This document shows positions 24,149 to 33,300 of a stretch of 64,000 bases of DNA, in pieces. The notes beneath the pieces were generated by a model that saw only the letters and a list, made by a program, of their open reading frames with translations, made no database searches and was not told the DNA's origin. Position numbers and translations under genes: made by a program. Source of the DNA: Marinirhabdus sp963793275 (GTDB lineage Bacteria > Bacteroidota > Bacteroidia > Flavobacteriales > Flavobacteriaceae). The stretch covers positions 806,001 through 870,000 of the forward strand of contig CAWBZL010000003.1 in the NCBI GenBank assembly GCA_963793275.1, read 5' to 3'. The first letter of the stretch is position 1, and the number at the start of each line of letters is the position of its first letter.

Positions 24149-25825
24149 TTACCGAGTGTATTTTCGTTTTCTGAAGTTGCTGTAAATAAATCCGAAGAGG
24201 GCCAACAAACCTAGTGGTAGCAAGATGTTTATCACTTGCCATTGCGTACGATCCGTAGCCGTTTTTTGCGGGTCTAGGAAGGGAACCGCAATTTTCTTGG
24301 TGCGTATGTTTATAAGTCCGCTATCGTCCAGCATATAATTTACGGCATTGAGCAAAAACTCCTTGTTTCCATAGAAAGAATTAGTCCATTTATCGAAACC
24401 TAATTCCAAGGGTCTCCCGCGCTCTAACTGATTTTTAATCACGTCCCCATCACTCACCACAAGCATTTTTGTTGTTACCGAAGTAGTTTTGTCTTCTGAA
24501 ATTTTAAAAGGCTTTACTCTGTTGGTAAAAACCGAGGGGAATTCACCTTCCAGCAACACCGCTAAAGGGATTTCCCCTGCGTTAAAAACCGAAGGGTCTG
24601 GTCCTTCATTTACAACGCGCAAACCATCGGGGATCTCTTTGTCAATATCTATTTCTACAGGTGTTCCCTGTAATTTTGTAATAGGAGAGGAGCTTAAGAG
24701 AACCGTTTTTTTAATGTCGTTCGGAAGTAGTTCTATCTGGCTGGTATATTCAAATTTAACGGCTTCAATGTTATTTACAATGGGGTGTTCGTTAGCACTG
24801 GAAGATAACGGATTAAAAAGCCAGGGATATTTATCGTATTGCGACTCCCTGTCTTCTCCGGAGGCTAAAACAATCGGTGCACAATACACATCTTTTACCA
24901 GATTAGAGTTAATTCTTAGTCCGTATTTGAAGAAGAAATCACTCAAATTAATATCTAACGGAATAGCCGCAGTAATTCCGGACGCCGCATCCTGTACAAT
25001 TTCAGTAGCGTCCACAAGCCAGATGGAAGCACCACCATTCATAGTATACTGATCTAAAATATACCGCTCCGGATCTGAAAACTTCTCTACAGGTTTTGCG
25101 GCCACAATTAAATCGAATGATTGTAATTGTTCCAGCGTTTTTAAAGGAGCCGTAGCTGCAGAATCTAATGTGAAAGGTGCAATAAAATAAGTATCACGAA
25201 GTGTGCTGAAAAGATCTGCCACGTACCTATCGTCCAGCTCTCCATTCCCTTTTAAAACAGCAATACGCTTACTTTTAGCGTTAACAAGTTGATGAAATGC
25301 ATCTGCAAAAGCATACTCCAGATTCTGAATAGAATTATTGACGCGTTCTTCAGGAGTAGCACCTAATGTATTTTTGAGCAGTGGAATCTTCACTGTTTTT
25401 TCCTGATAATAGGCGAGAGCCCAAGGATAGACAACTTCGGTAGATACTTTTCCGTTTTCCCGCACTTCTACTTGTGCACCCTTCATCCCCCGACTTATAA
25501 ATTCCTGTTGTAAGGCTTCGGGATTATCGCTTTCCAGCGGATTTATAAACTCGTATGTAATGTTAGGGTTGTAGCTTCGGTATTCTTGTAATAGTTGCTC
25601 GGTTTCTAACTGCAGCTTTTTAAACTCTGGCGGAAAATTGCCCTTTAAAAAGATGTCGATCTTAATAGGCGAGTTTACCGTTGCAACCGTTTCTTTGGCT
25701 GCTTCAGAAAGAGTATATCGCTGGTCTTGCGTAAGGTCGAAACGCTGGTAGACTTTGCTGGCCAGAAAATTTACTCCTATAAATAGGAATATGGCAAGGA
25801 GAATATGTTTTGGGTTTTGTTTCAA
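24149..25825 (-). CDS. gldG: Gliding motility ABC-type auxiliary protein GldG
   Basis: 558 residues. An N-terminal membrane helix (about 9-27) precedes the large periplasmic DUF4350/ABC_transp_aux-like domain. Typical GldG segments: D-L-T-Q-D-Q-R-Y-T-L-S near 30, then D-I-F-L-K-G-N-F-P-P-E-F, the V-Y-P-W-A region, and a C-terminal helix (about 527-547) followed by R-K-R-K-Y. GldG with GldF and the ATPase GldA forms an ABC complex needed for gliding in Flavobacterium; gldA is not in this window. The gene starts 2 bp after gldF ends, so they form one operon. Confidence 0.95.
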   Translation of the reverse strand: MKQNPKHILLAIFLFIGVNFLASKVYQRFDLTQDQRYTLSEAAKETVATVNSPIKIDIFLKGNFPPEFKKLQLETEQLLQEYRSYNPNITYEFINPLESDNPEALQQEFISRGMKGAQVEVRENGKVSTEVVYPWALAYYQEKTVKIPLLKNTLGATPEERVNNSIQNLEYAFADAFHQLVNAKSKRIAVLKGNGELDDRYVADLFSTLRDTYFIAPFTLDSAATAPLKTLEQLQSFDLIVAAKPVEKFSDPERYILDQYTMNGGASIWLVDATEIVQDAASGITAAIPLDINLSDFFFKYGLRINSNLVKDVYCAPIVLASGEDRESQYDKYPWLFNPLSSSANEHPIVNNIEAVKFEYTSQIELLPNDIKKTVLLSSSPITKLQGTPVEIDIDKEIPDGLRVVNEGPDPSVFNAGEIPLAVLLEGEFPSVFTNRVKPFKISEDKTTSVTTKMLVVSDGDVIKNQLERGRPLELGFDKWTNSFYGNKEFLLNAVNYMLDDSGLINIRTKKIAVPFLDPQKTATDRTQWQVINILLPLGLLALFGFIYSNFRKRKYTR

Positions 25826-25826
25826 A

Positions 25827-26540
25827 TTAACTTTTCCGAAGTTTAAAAACAGTGAATGAAAGAAACAAGGCCGCTACACTCAAAAAGTAAATGACATCCC
25901 GGGTATCAATAACACCGCGCGAAATAGAAGTGAAATGTGCTTTTAATCCTAAATAGGAAACATCTAAAGATGCATTTATAGATGCAAGCCCTTCAAAACC
26001 AAAATAAAGTACAAAGCATAAAAAAATAGCAATGATAAATGCTACGATCTGGTTTTCAGAAAGTGTAGAAGCAAATATACCGATCGCTGTATATGCCAAC
26101 ACTAAAAATAACAGACCAAGGTACGAGCCCATTGTAGATCCTACATCCCAATTTCCAGCAGGATTTCCTAAACTAGAAATGGTTACAATATAAAGGAGGG
26201 TAGGAAGTAGCGCTAAAACTATTAACACCACGGCACCAAAATATTTTCCTAAAACAATAGCGCGTAACGAGATGGGTTTGGTTACTAGCAGTTCCATAGT
26301 CCCTTGTTTAAGTTCGTCGCTAAAAGCGCGCATCGTCACAGCTGGAATAAGGAATAAAAGTATCCAGGGTGCCAACTCAAAAAAAGGATTGAGATCTGCA
26401 AAACCTGCGTCCAGAATATTGTAATCGCCACTAAAAACCCAGAGAAATAAACCATTTACCACCAAAAACAACCCAATTACCAAATACCCGATGGGGCTGG
26501 CAAAAAAACTGGTTATTTCTTTTTTTAGAATTGGGTACAC
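25827..26540 (-). CDS. gldF: Gliding motility ABC permease GldF
   Basis: 237 residues with six membrane helices. The N-terminus M-Y-P-I-L-K-K-E-I-T-S-F-F-A-S-P-I-G-Y and the loop F-S-D-E-L-K-Q-G-T-M-E-L-L are the signature of the ABC-2 permease group to which GldF belongs. It acts in the inner membrane with GldG, encoded 2 bp downstream, and with GldA. Some Bacteroidota keep gldFG without gliding, so the locus alone does not prove motility. Confidence 0.95.
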   Translation of the reverse strand: MYPILKKEITSFFASPIGYLVIGLFLVVNGLFLWVFSGDYNILDAGFADLNPFFELAPWILLFLIPAVTMRAFSDELKQGTMELLVTKPISLRAIVLGKYFGAVVLIVLALLPTLLYIVTISSLGNPAGNWDVGSTMGSYLGLLFLVLAYTAIGIFASTLSENQIVAFIIAIFLCFVLYFGFEGLASINASLDVSYLGLKAHFTSISRGVIDTRDVIYFLSVAALFLSFTVFKLRKS

Positions 26541-26603
26541 TTAAAATTTAGTTTAGAGTTAACAATTCAATATTTGTTTTTTACTTACTATAAGCCTAGC
26601 GTA

Positions 26604-26915
26604 CTATCTGCTGCCCACTACCGATTCTAGTTCATCAACACTCCAGGCTTCGGCTTTAGAACGAAATTTTGGTTTTGTTGTTGCCCAAACGCCTTTGAAA
26701 AGGGTGCTGTTTCGGTAGGCTTCCAGATCTGCTTCGGTTTGCCACTTGCTGTAGGTAAAAAAAATGGTTGGATCTCTTTTATCCCGTAACAGTTGTAAGT
26801 GCTCACAACCCGGGAAATCCCTGATTTTTGCTTTCACAGTTTCAAAATTAGCCAAAAAGGAAGAAACTTCTTCCTCTCTAAATTCCATTTTTACTATTCT
26901 TGTAAACATATCCAT
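26604..26915 (-). CDS. Antibiotic biosynthesis monooxygenase (ABM) domain protein
   Basis: 103 residues, one ABM domain (ferredoxin-like fold). Family features: I-V-K-M-E-F near 8, a helix V-S-S-F-L-A-N-F-E-T-V-K, G-C-E-H-L-Q-L-L-R-D near 40, and F-F-T-Y-S-K-W-Q-T-E-A-D-L-E-A-Y, the strand-helix pair typical of ABM proteins. Family members include quinol monooxygenases and heme-degrading enzymes, as well as proteins without known activity, so no reaction is assigned. Two ATG codons, 26915 and 26909, are both plausible starts. It stands 63 bp upstream of gldF and may be read into it. Confidence 0.8.
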   Translation of the reverse strand: MDMFTRIVKMEFREEEVSSFLANFETVKAKIRDFPGCEHLQLLRDKRDPTIFFTYSKWQTEADLEAYRNSTLFKGVWATTKPKFRSKAEAWSVDELESVVGSR

Positions 26916-27013
26916 AATTTGTTAAGTATACTTCGCATAGCCAAAGTGCAATTGTTAAAGACACAACGGGCTCCTTCTTGCTGGAGAAGCGTATCGAAAC
27001 ACATACTTACGCT

Positions 27014-27856
27014 TTAGGTGATTATAGGGCTAAAATTAACCGTCACTGCATCTCTAAACTGCAACCCAAATAACGAGGATGCACTGCCTACGGTGGAAGG
27101 ATTACTTTTATAAATAGCTAATTCCAGATAATCGGAAGAATTCCAAATGGCGAGTTTTTTACCATCTTCTTCCCGACGATCTTTTGGAATTTCAAAATTA
27201 ATAGCGTCGCTGTAATGCGAATGTACCTTACTAAACTGCGCGCGTCTCGCTGTAATTTTAAACGGTCTACCCTTACCAACATCTTCAAATAAAGTCTTAC
27301 TAATATTGCTCACCACATTTCCGTAGTTATCTATATATATTACATTGCCAATAATCTGGTTGTTCTCACTATTCACAACCGGTTTAATACCCACAAGTTC
27401 TTTTATTTCGGCGATTGGTTTTCCAATTACCTCAAGGGTTCCACCACGGGCAAGGTGGCAGGCTACTTTTACAAAAACGTCCAGAACAGGAAAATTGCTA
27501 ATGATCCTATCGTGTATATTTATTTCTACGATCTTTTCTGGATTTACTTCAGAAGTTAACATAGAAATTATCCCATTGTTCGCACACACAAAAAAATGTC
27601 CGTCCAATTTAACAGCAATATGCTGATTTTCGGGGTTTAGTTCACTATCAATTCCTATAATATGAATGGTGCCGTGCGGAAAACTTTTGTAGGCGTTTTG
27701 AATAATATAGGCAGCTTCAGTATTATGAAATGGTGAAATACTATGGGAGATATCAACAATTCTTATAGTTTCCAATTCACTATAAATAGCTCCTTTTACC
27801 GCACCTACAAAGTGGTCTTTCTCTCCAAAATCTGTCGTGAGGGTTATGATAGGCAT
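27014..27856 (-). CDS. SAM hydrolase / SAM-dependent halogenase family protein (DUF62)
   Basis: 280 residues. The N-terminal catalytic domain opens I-T-L-T-T-D-F-G-E-K-D-H-F-V-G with the conserved Asp8, followed by D-I-S-H-S-I, I-I-G-I-D-S-E and N-N-G-I. The C-terminal domain contains Y-I-D-N-Y-G-N-V-V-S-N-I. The family includes S-adenosyl-L-methionine hydroxide adenosyltransferases, which split SAM to adenosine and methionine, and rarer fluorinases and chlorinases. The hydrolase role is far more common and is assumed. A reverse -7 element (TATTTTTG on the minus strand) lies at 27894-27901. Divergent from phoH. Confidence 0.9.
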   Translation of the reverse strand: MPIITLTTDFGEKDHFVGAVKGAIYSELETIRIVDISHSISPFHNTEAAYIIQNAYKSFPHGTIHIIGIDSELNPENQHIAVKLDGHFFVCANNGIISMLTSEVNPEKIVEINIHDRIISNFPVLDVFVKVACHLARGGTLEVIGKPIAEIKELVGIKPVVNSENNQIIGNVIYIDNYGNVVSNISKTLFEDVGKGRPFKITARRAQFSKVHSHYSDAINFEIPKDRREEDGKKLAIWNSSDYLELAIYKSNPSTVGSASSLFGLQFRDAVTVNFSPIIT

Positions 27857-27893
27857 CGGGCTAATTGTTGATATGTTGTTGAAATTACTCCCA

Positions 27894-27901
27894 CAAAAAT
27901 A
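27894..27901 (-). promoter_or_regulatory. -7 element for the SAM hydrolase gene
   Basis: CAAAAATA on the plus strand is TATTTTTG on the minus strand, matching TAnnTTTG, and lies 38 bases upstream of the ATG at 27856. It overlaps the upstream region of the divergent phoH promoter. Confidence 0.4.
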
Positions 27902-27925
27902 AAGTACTTTTAGAATAGGAAAAAC

Positions 27926-27933
27926 TATATTTG
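27926..27933 (+). promoter_or_regulatory. -7 element for phoH-like gene
   Basis: TATATTTG matches TAnnTTTG exactly and ends 34 bases before the TTG start at 27968. With the opposing element at 27894-27901 it makes a compact divergent promoter region. Confidence 0.4.
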
Positions 27934-27967
27934 AAGATACTTTATAATGTTATAAACAACTGCGCTT

Positions 27968-28924
27968 TTGAACGAACTTATTATTGAATTGACAGAAATT
28001 AGTCCCAGAGAATTTTTTGGGCTCCAGAATGCGAATATTGATCTACTAAAAAAATATTTCCCCAAACTGAAACTGGTCGCTCGTGGGAGCAAACTAAAGG
28101 CCTATGGAGACGAGGAAATTCTCGAGGAGTTTGACCGTCGCATCACCATGCTTTTAGAGCATTTTGGGAAATATAATAAGATGGACGAAAACACCATAGA
28201 ACGTGTCCTTTCCAGTAGAAGTAAAGAGGATTACGAAACATCTTCCAAAAGCGGAGATGTGCTGGTTCACGGCGTTAGTGGTAAATTAATAAAAGCGCAA
28301 ACAGCCAACCAGCGAAAGTTGGTAGATCTTACCGAAAAAAACGACATGGTTTTTGCCGTTGGGCCAGCCGGAACCGGAAAAACGTACACGTGTGTTGCCT
28401 TGGCGGTAAGAGCATTAAAAGAAAAACAGGTAAAACGAATTATACTAACCCGCCCTGCAGTGGAAGCCGGTGAGAATTTAGGGTTTCTCCCAGGAGATCT
28501 AAAAGAAAAGCTAGATCCGTATATGCAGCCGTTATACGATGCGTTAAGAGATATGATTCCGCACGAAAAACTGGAAAGTTATGTAGAAAAAGGCGTGATA
28601 CAAATTGCACCTATGGCCTTTATGCGGGGAAGAACATTGGATAATGCCTTCGTTATTTTAGACGAAGCACAGAATACTACCCACGCCCAAATGAAAATGT
28701 TCCTTACCCGAATGGGGAAACACGCAAAATTTATGATTACGGGAGATCCGGGACAAATTGATTTACCGCGACGAGTAATTTCTGGATTAAAGGAAGCATT
28801 ATTGGTATTAAAAGACGTGAAAGGAGTAGGAATGATCTTTTTGGACGATAAAGACGTCATCCGCCACCGTCTCGTAAAAGAAGTTATTGCCGCCTATAAA
28901 AGTATTGAAAATTTAGATTCGTAA
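27968..28924 (+). CDS. PhoH family ATPase (YbeZ-like)
   Basis: 318 residues. An N-terminal small KH-like part (about 1-90) is followed by the PhoH P-loop ATPase: Walker A G-P-A-G-T-G-K-T (about 137-144), R-P-A-V-E-A-G-E-N-L-G-F-L-P-G-D-L, Walker B V-I-L-D-E-A-Q-N-T (about 233-241) and M-I-T-G-D-P-G-Q-I-D-L-P, all invariant in the family. The protein probably acts in RNA metabolism or ribosome maturation as YbeZ does with YbeY; no ybeY is adjacent. The start is TTG, aligned with the usual N-terminus N-E-L-I-I-E-L. A good -7 element lies upstream. purC follows 27 bp downstream. Confidence 0.92.
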   Translation: MNELIIELTEISPREFFGLQNANIDLLKKYFPKLKLVARGSKLKAYGDEEILEEFDRRITMLLEHFGKYNKMDENTIERVLSSRSKEDYETSSKSGDVLVHGVSGKLIKAQTANQRKLVDLTEKNDMVFAVGPAGTGKTYTCVALAVRALKEKQVKRIILTRPAVEAGENLGFLPGDLKEKLDPYMQPLYDALRDMIPHEKLESYVEKGVIQIAPMAFMRGRTLDNAFVILDEAQNTTHAQMKMFLTRMGKHAKFMITGDPGQIDLPRRVISGLKEALLVLKDVKGVGMIFLDDKDVIRHRLVKEVIAAYKSIENLDS

Positions 28925-28951
28925 TTTTCAGTTCAAAAATCTACAATCATC

Positions 28952-29899
28952 ATGAGTAACACCATAACAGACACAAACTTCAACTTTCCGGGGCAAAAAG
29001 CCGTTTATAAGGGAAAAGTTCGGGAAGTATATACCCTGGAAAATAATCAGTTGGTTATGATAGCTACAGATAGACTTAGTGCTTTTGACGTTGTTATGCC
29101 CAAGGGAATACCCTATAAAGGACAGATACTCAATCAAATTGCTACCAAGATGATGCGTGATACACAAGATATAGTCCCAAACTGGTTAACCGCAACACCA
29201 GATCCCAATGTTGCCGTGGGGGAAGCGTGCGAGCCTTTTAAAGTTGAAATGGTCATTCGTGGCTATATGAGTGGTCATGCTGCCCGTGAATATAAGGCTG
29301 GAAAAAGAATGCTGTGTGGTGTGGCAATGCCGGACGGGATGCAGGAAAACGATAAGTTTCCACAACCTATTATTACACCTGCCACCAAAGCTGAAATGGG
29401 CGATCACGACGAAGATATTTCAAGAGAGAATATTATTAAGCGGAAAATTGTTGCTGAAACTGATTACGTAATCCTTGAAGAGTATACCAAAAAATTATTC
29501 CAGCGCGGTTCCGAAATTGCAGCCAGTCGAGGCTTAATCCTGGTAGATACTAAATACGAGTTCGGAAAAACGAAGGATGGAAAAATTGTCTTGATAGATG
29601 AGATCCATACCCCGGATTCTTCCCGCTATTTTTATGCAGAAGGTTACGAAACCCGACAAAAAAAAGGAGAAGCCCAAAAACAATTGTCCAAAGAATTTGT
29701 ACGCCAATGGCTTATTGCTAATAATTTTCAAGGATTAGAGGGACAAACTGTACCCGTTATGAGTGACGAATATATTCTTTCCGTTTCAGAAAGATATATA
29801 GAGCTGTATGAGAATATTACCGGTGAAAAATTCGTGAAGAGTGACGTCACAAATATTCAACAACGTATTCAACGAAATGTAATATCATATTTGGGATAA
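28952..29899 (+). CDS. purC: Phosphoribosylaminoimidazole-succinocarboxamide synthase
   Basis: 315 residues, the larger SAICAR synthetase form. Motifs: Y-K-G-K-V-R-E-V-Y near 20, D-R-L-S-A-F-D-V-V-M-P near 45, V-I-R-G-Y-M-S-G-H-A and, later, L-V-D-T-K-Y-E-F-G and L-I-D-E-I-H-T-P-D-S-S-R-Y, the nucleotide and metal sites. It joins aspartate to CAIR in purine synthesis. It lies 27 bp downstream of phoH and is probably co-transcribed. No other pur genes are near. Confidence 0.97.
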   Translation: MSNTITDTNFNFPGQKAVYKGKVREVYTLENNQLVMIATDRLSAFDVVMPKGIPYKGQILNQIATKMMRDTQDIVPNWLTATPDPNVAVGEACEPFKVEMVIRGYMSGHAAREYKAGKRMLCGVAMPDGMQENDKFPQPIITPATKAEMGDHDEDISRENIIKRKIVAETDYVILEEYTKKLFQRGSEIAASRGLILVDTKYEFGKTKDGKIVLIDEIHTPDSSRYFYAEGYETRQKKGEAQKQLSKEFVRQWLIANNFQGLEGQTVPVMSDEYILSVSERYIELYENITGEKFVKSDVTNIQQRIQRNVISYLG

Positions 29900-30354
29900 C
29901 TGAAAGTATAATTCTATTTCAGCAAAAAAATCCTATTTATAATTTTAAAAATTATTTAACATTTAATGTTAAAACCCCGGATTCTACAAACGTTAATCTT
30001 TTATTAAGTAAACTTAAAAAGCGTGTAAGTTTTACACAGTCTTAAGGTCTATAGAATATCATATAAGGTAGTTTTTCAAAATTTTATGGTAAATCTAAAT
30101 GTTTTGTTAATTTATTCTACATCAGATATTTTAACATAATTTAAGAAACCGCCCCCCTCATTCCTTACGTAACTTTATCGACATCTAACTTATTTGTTAT
30201 CAAATACAAATAGGTGATGCAAACTAATTATACCAAAGCAATGACCAAAAATTACAATTTTAATTTAATCGTATAAAGTAGTGTGGGCTTATGAAAGCTT
30301 GTATTACTTTTTTTTTATTGCTACGTATTATCTATTAACCTAATAAGAAAAATT
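29900..30354. other. 455-bp upstream region of the giant protein gene
   Basis: AT-rich and without a gene. It holds a perfect inverted repeat TTTAACAT-TTA-ATGTTAAA (29955-29973), which could be an operator or a weak purC terminator, and TAACTTTA (30162-30169) as a possible -7 element. A complete 11-codon frame with an ATG lies at 30241-30276. The long leader after 30170 is unusual for this window, where starts usually lie within 10-40 bases of the -7 motif. Confidence 0.45.
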
Positions 30355-33300
30355 ATGAAAAACACAATTACTCGAAATTGGCTCTTGCTGGTTTCAATTT
30401 TACTAACAACCTCGTTGTCTTTTGGACAGTTTACGGTTACAAATGGGAATGATGCAGGTCCCGGGTCACTACGGCAGGCTGTAGATGATGCCAATACTGC
30501 GGCCGGACCCAATACGATCACATTGGGTTTTAATAGTCCGGTTCTTACTACGGGTGAAATAGATATCACAGATGATCTTACCATATCATCTTTCGGAAGT
30601 AGTATCAATGCATCAAACAATGGTAGAATCTTTAATATTATTGATGCTGGTTCTGTAACTATTAATACCATAACATTTATTAATGGTGTTGCTGATAATG
30701 GAGGCGCAATTTTTAGTCAGAACACAAACTTAGATATCAATGGCTCTACTTTTAACGATAATACAGCAAATGGAGCACCGGGAAGTGGAGGAGCAATTTT
30801 CAATACTGGAACGGGTATCCTTGATATTAATGGAGGTTCCTTCAGAAGAAACACCGCAAACAGAGCAGGTGGAGCTATAGAAGTTCAATCTTCAGACAAT
30901 CTAATTGTAGCTGGTTTTACTGTATTTCAAGATAACACTGCAACAGGACCTCCGGGAAATGGTGGAGCGATCCATATTACAGGAGCTGCATCTTCAACGA
31001 TCACCGGTAGGTTTTTAACCAATATTGCTGCTAACGAAGGTGGTGCTATATGGAATGGAACCGGAACTATGAATATTTTAGGTTCAGACATCGACGGAAA
31101 TGTTGCTAGTGGTCCTACTGCTGCTAATGGTGGTGGAGGTATCTTTAACAATGGAGGAGATCTACTTATCAACAATTTGTTAGCTGGATTTGTACCTAGA
31201 ATTACACGAGTAATTAATAATCAAGCTAATGGAGCCGCTGGTTCTGGAGGTGGTTTACATAGTAATGGTGGATCTGTTACCATAACAAGTAATGGAACAC
31301 TACCTGCGAATCGTATTGCATTTAGAGATAATCAGGCGATTAGAGCTGGTGGAGGAATCGAAATTTCTGGAGGAACATTTGTAATGAACGATGTTGTCTT
31401 AGATGGAAATGACGCTGGTGTAGCTTTAGGAGCTAACCCAGGAAATGGAGGAGGACTTCATATTACTGGTGCAATTGATGTTGAAATTAATGGTGGTTTA
31501 GTTCAAAATAATATTGCTGTAGAAGGTGGAGGCCTTTGGAACAATATGGGAACAATGACGATCAACTCGGTAAGTCTTGATGATAACGTAGCTACTGGTG
31601 GAACTACTGGTGGTGGTGGTGTATACACATTAGGCGGTCCTTTAGATATAACTGATACAAATTTTAATAGAAACTTAGCTGTAAACGGAAGTGCATCTGG
31701 TGGTGCTATTTTTGCTGCACCCAATTCTGTGGTAGATATTGATGGTCTTCCAACAGGAGGATTTTTTCAGGAAAATGAAGCGAATAGAGCAGGTGGTGCA
31801 ATTGAAATGTCTGCAGGAGGAACATTAACCATTGCAAATAGTGATCTAGGAAACAACGTAGCAAATGGAGCTCCCGGAAATGGTGGAGCGATTCACCTAA
31901 CAGGAGATGCTAGTTTAACCATTACCGATTCTAACGTAGCTGCAAATACAGCTGCCCTTGAAGGTGGTGGATTATGGAACGGAACAGGAACAATGACTGT
32001 TACCAATACTACTGTAAATGCTAACGAAGCTCTTGGTGGAGCTGCAGCAGATGACGGAGGTGGAGGGATCTTCAACAACGGAGGAGATCTTATAATTAAT
32101 GGAACAAGTACTGTAAATGGAAATATTGCATCAGGAGCACTAGGTTCTGGTGGTGGAATTTTAACCTTAGGAGGAACTCTTTCCGCAGATAATATTACCA
32201 TCTCTGGTAACTCGGCCAACCGCGCAGGTGGTGGTATCGAAATCAACGGAGGTACAACTTATACATTTACTGGATTAACACTTGATGGAAATTTTATAGC
32301 AACTCCAAACCCAGGAAATGGTGGAGGATTACACGTTTCAGGAACTCCAATGGTTACATTTACAGGAGGTTCTGTAACAAATAATACTGCCATTGAAGGT
32401 GGTGGTTTATGGAATGGAGGCGGAGTTATGAACGTTACCGGAACAACTATTACAGGTAACGAAGCGCAAGGTGCTGCACCAACAACTGGTGGTGGTGGAA
32501 TCTTCAATAATGGAGGAACACTTAACGTAGATGGCGGAACAACAATTTTAAGCAATACGGCAACTGGAACATCAGGTTCTGGTGGAGGTATTATGAGTAA
32601 TGACGGAGATGTAACTGTTTCAGATATTGGAACTTCAATATCAAACAATAGTGCAAATCGTGCCGGTGGTGGTATTGAAATTATCGACGGTACACTTACC
32701 ACTAACGATATTGATATGAACGGTAATGATGCAGGTGCGTCTGCTCCAAACCCAGGGAATGGTGGTTTCTTACACGTTTCCGGAGTTGCAACCGTAAATA
32801 TCAACGGTGGAAATATGCAAAACAATATAGCTGCTTCTGAAGGAGGTGGTGTTTGGAATCAGGTTGGAAGTACAATGACACTTGATAATCCAAATATGAT
32901 CAACAATACAGCTAGCGGTGATGATGCCGACAACGGTGGTGGTGCCATATTCAACAATGGTGGTGACGTTATTGTTATTAACGCCGTAATTGACGGAAAC
33001 ACAGCAGACGGACTTTTAGGTTCAGGTGGTGGAATTTTTAGTGCAACACCCGGAACATTAACTTTAAATAACGTAACGCTTCAAAATAATACAGCAAACA
33101 GAGCTGGTGGTGGAATAGAAATTCTTTCTGCACCTGGCGAGTTGTATTCTTTTACAGATTTAACTTTATTGAATAATATAGCTACGGGTACAGGAGCCGC
33201 ACCAGGTAACGGTGGTGGATATCACATTAGTGGAGGTGGAGATTCTACTTTTACCAATGCTTTAGTACAAAATAATACCGCTGTTGAAGGAGGAGGTCTC

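Noticed and set aside
27014..27856. Fluorinase or chlorinase
   Set aside because: The family includes halogenases, but most bacterial members are SAM hydrolases, and there is no surrounding organohalogen pathway.
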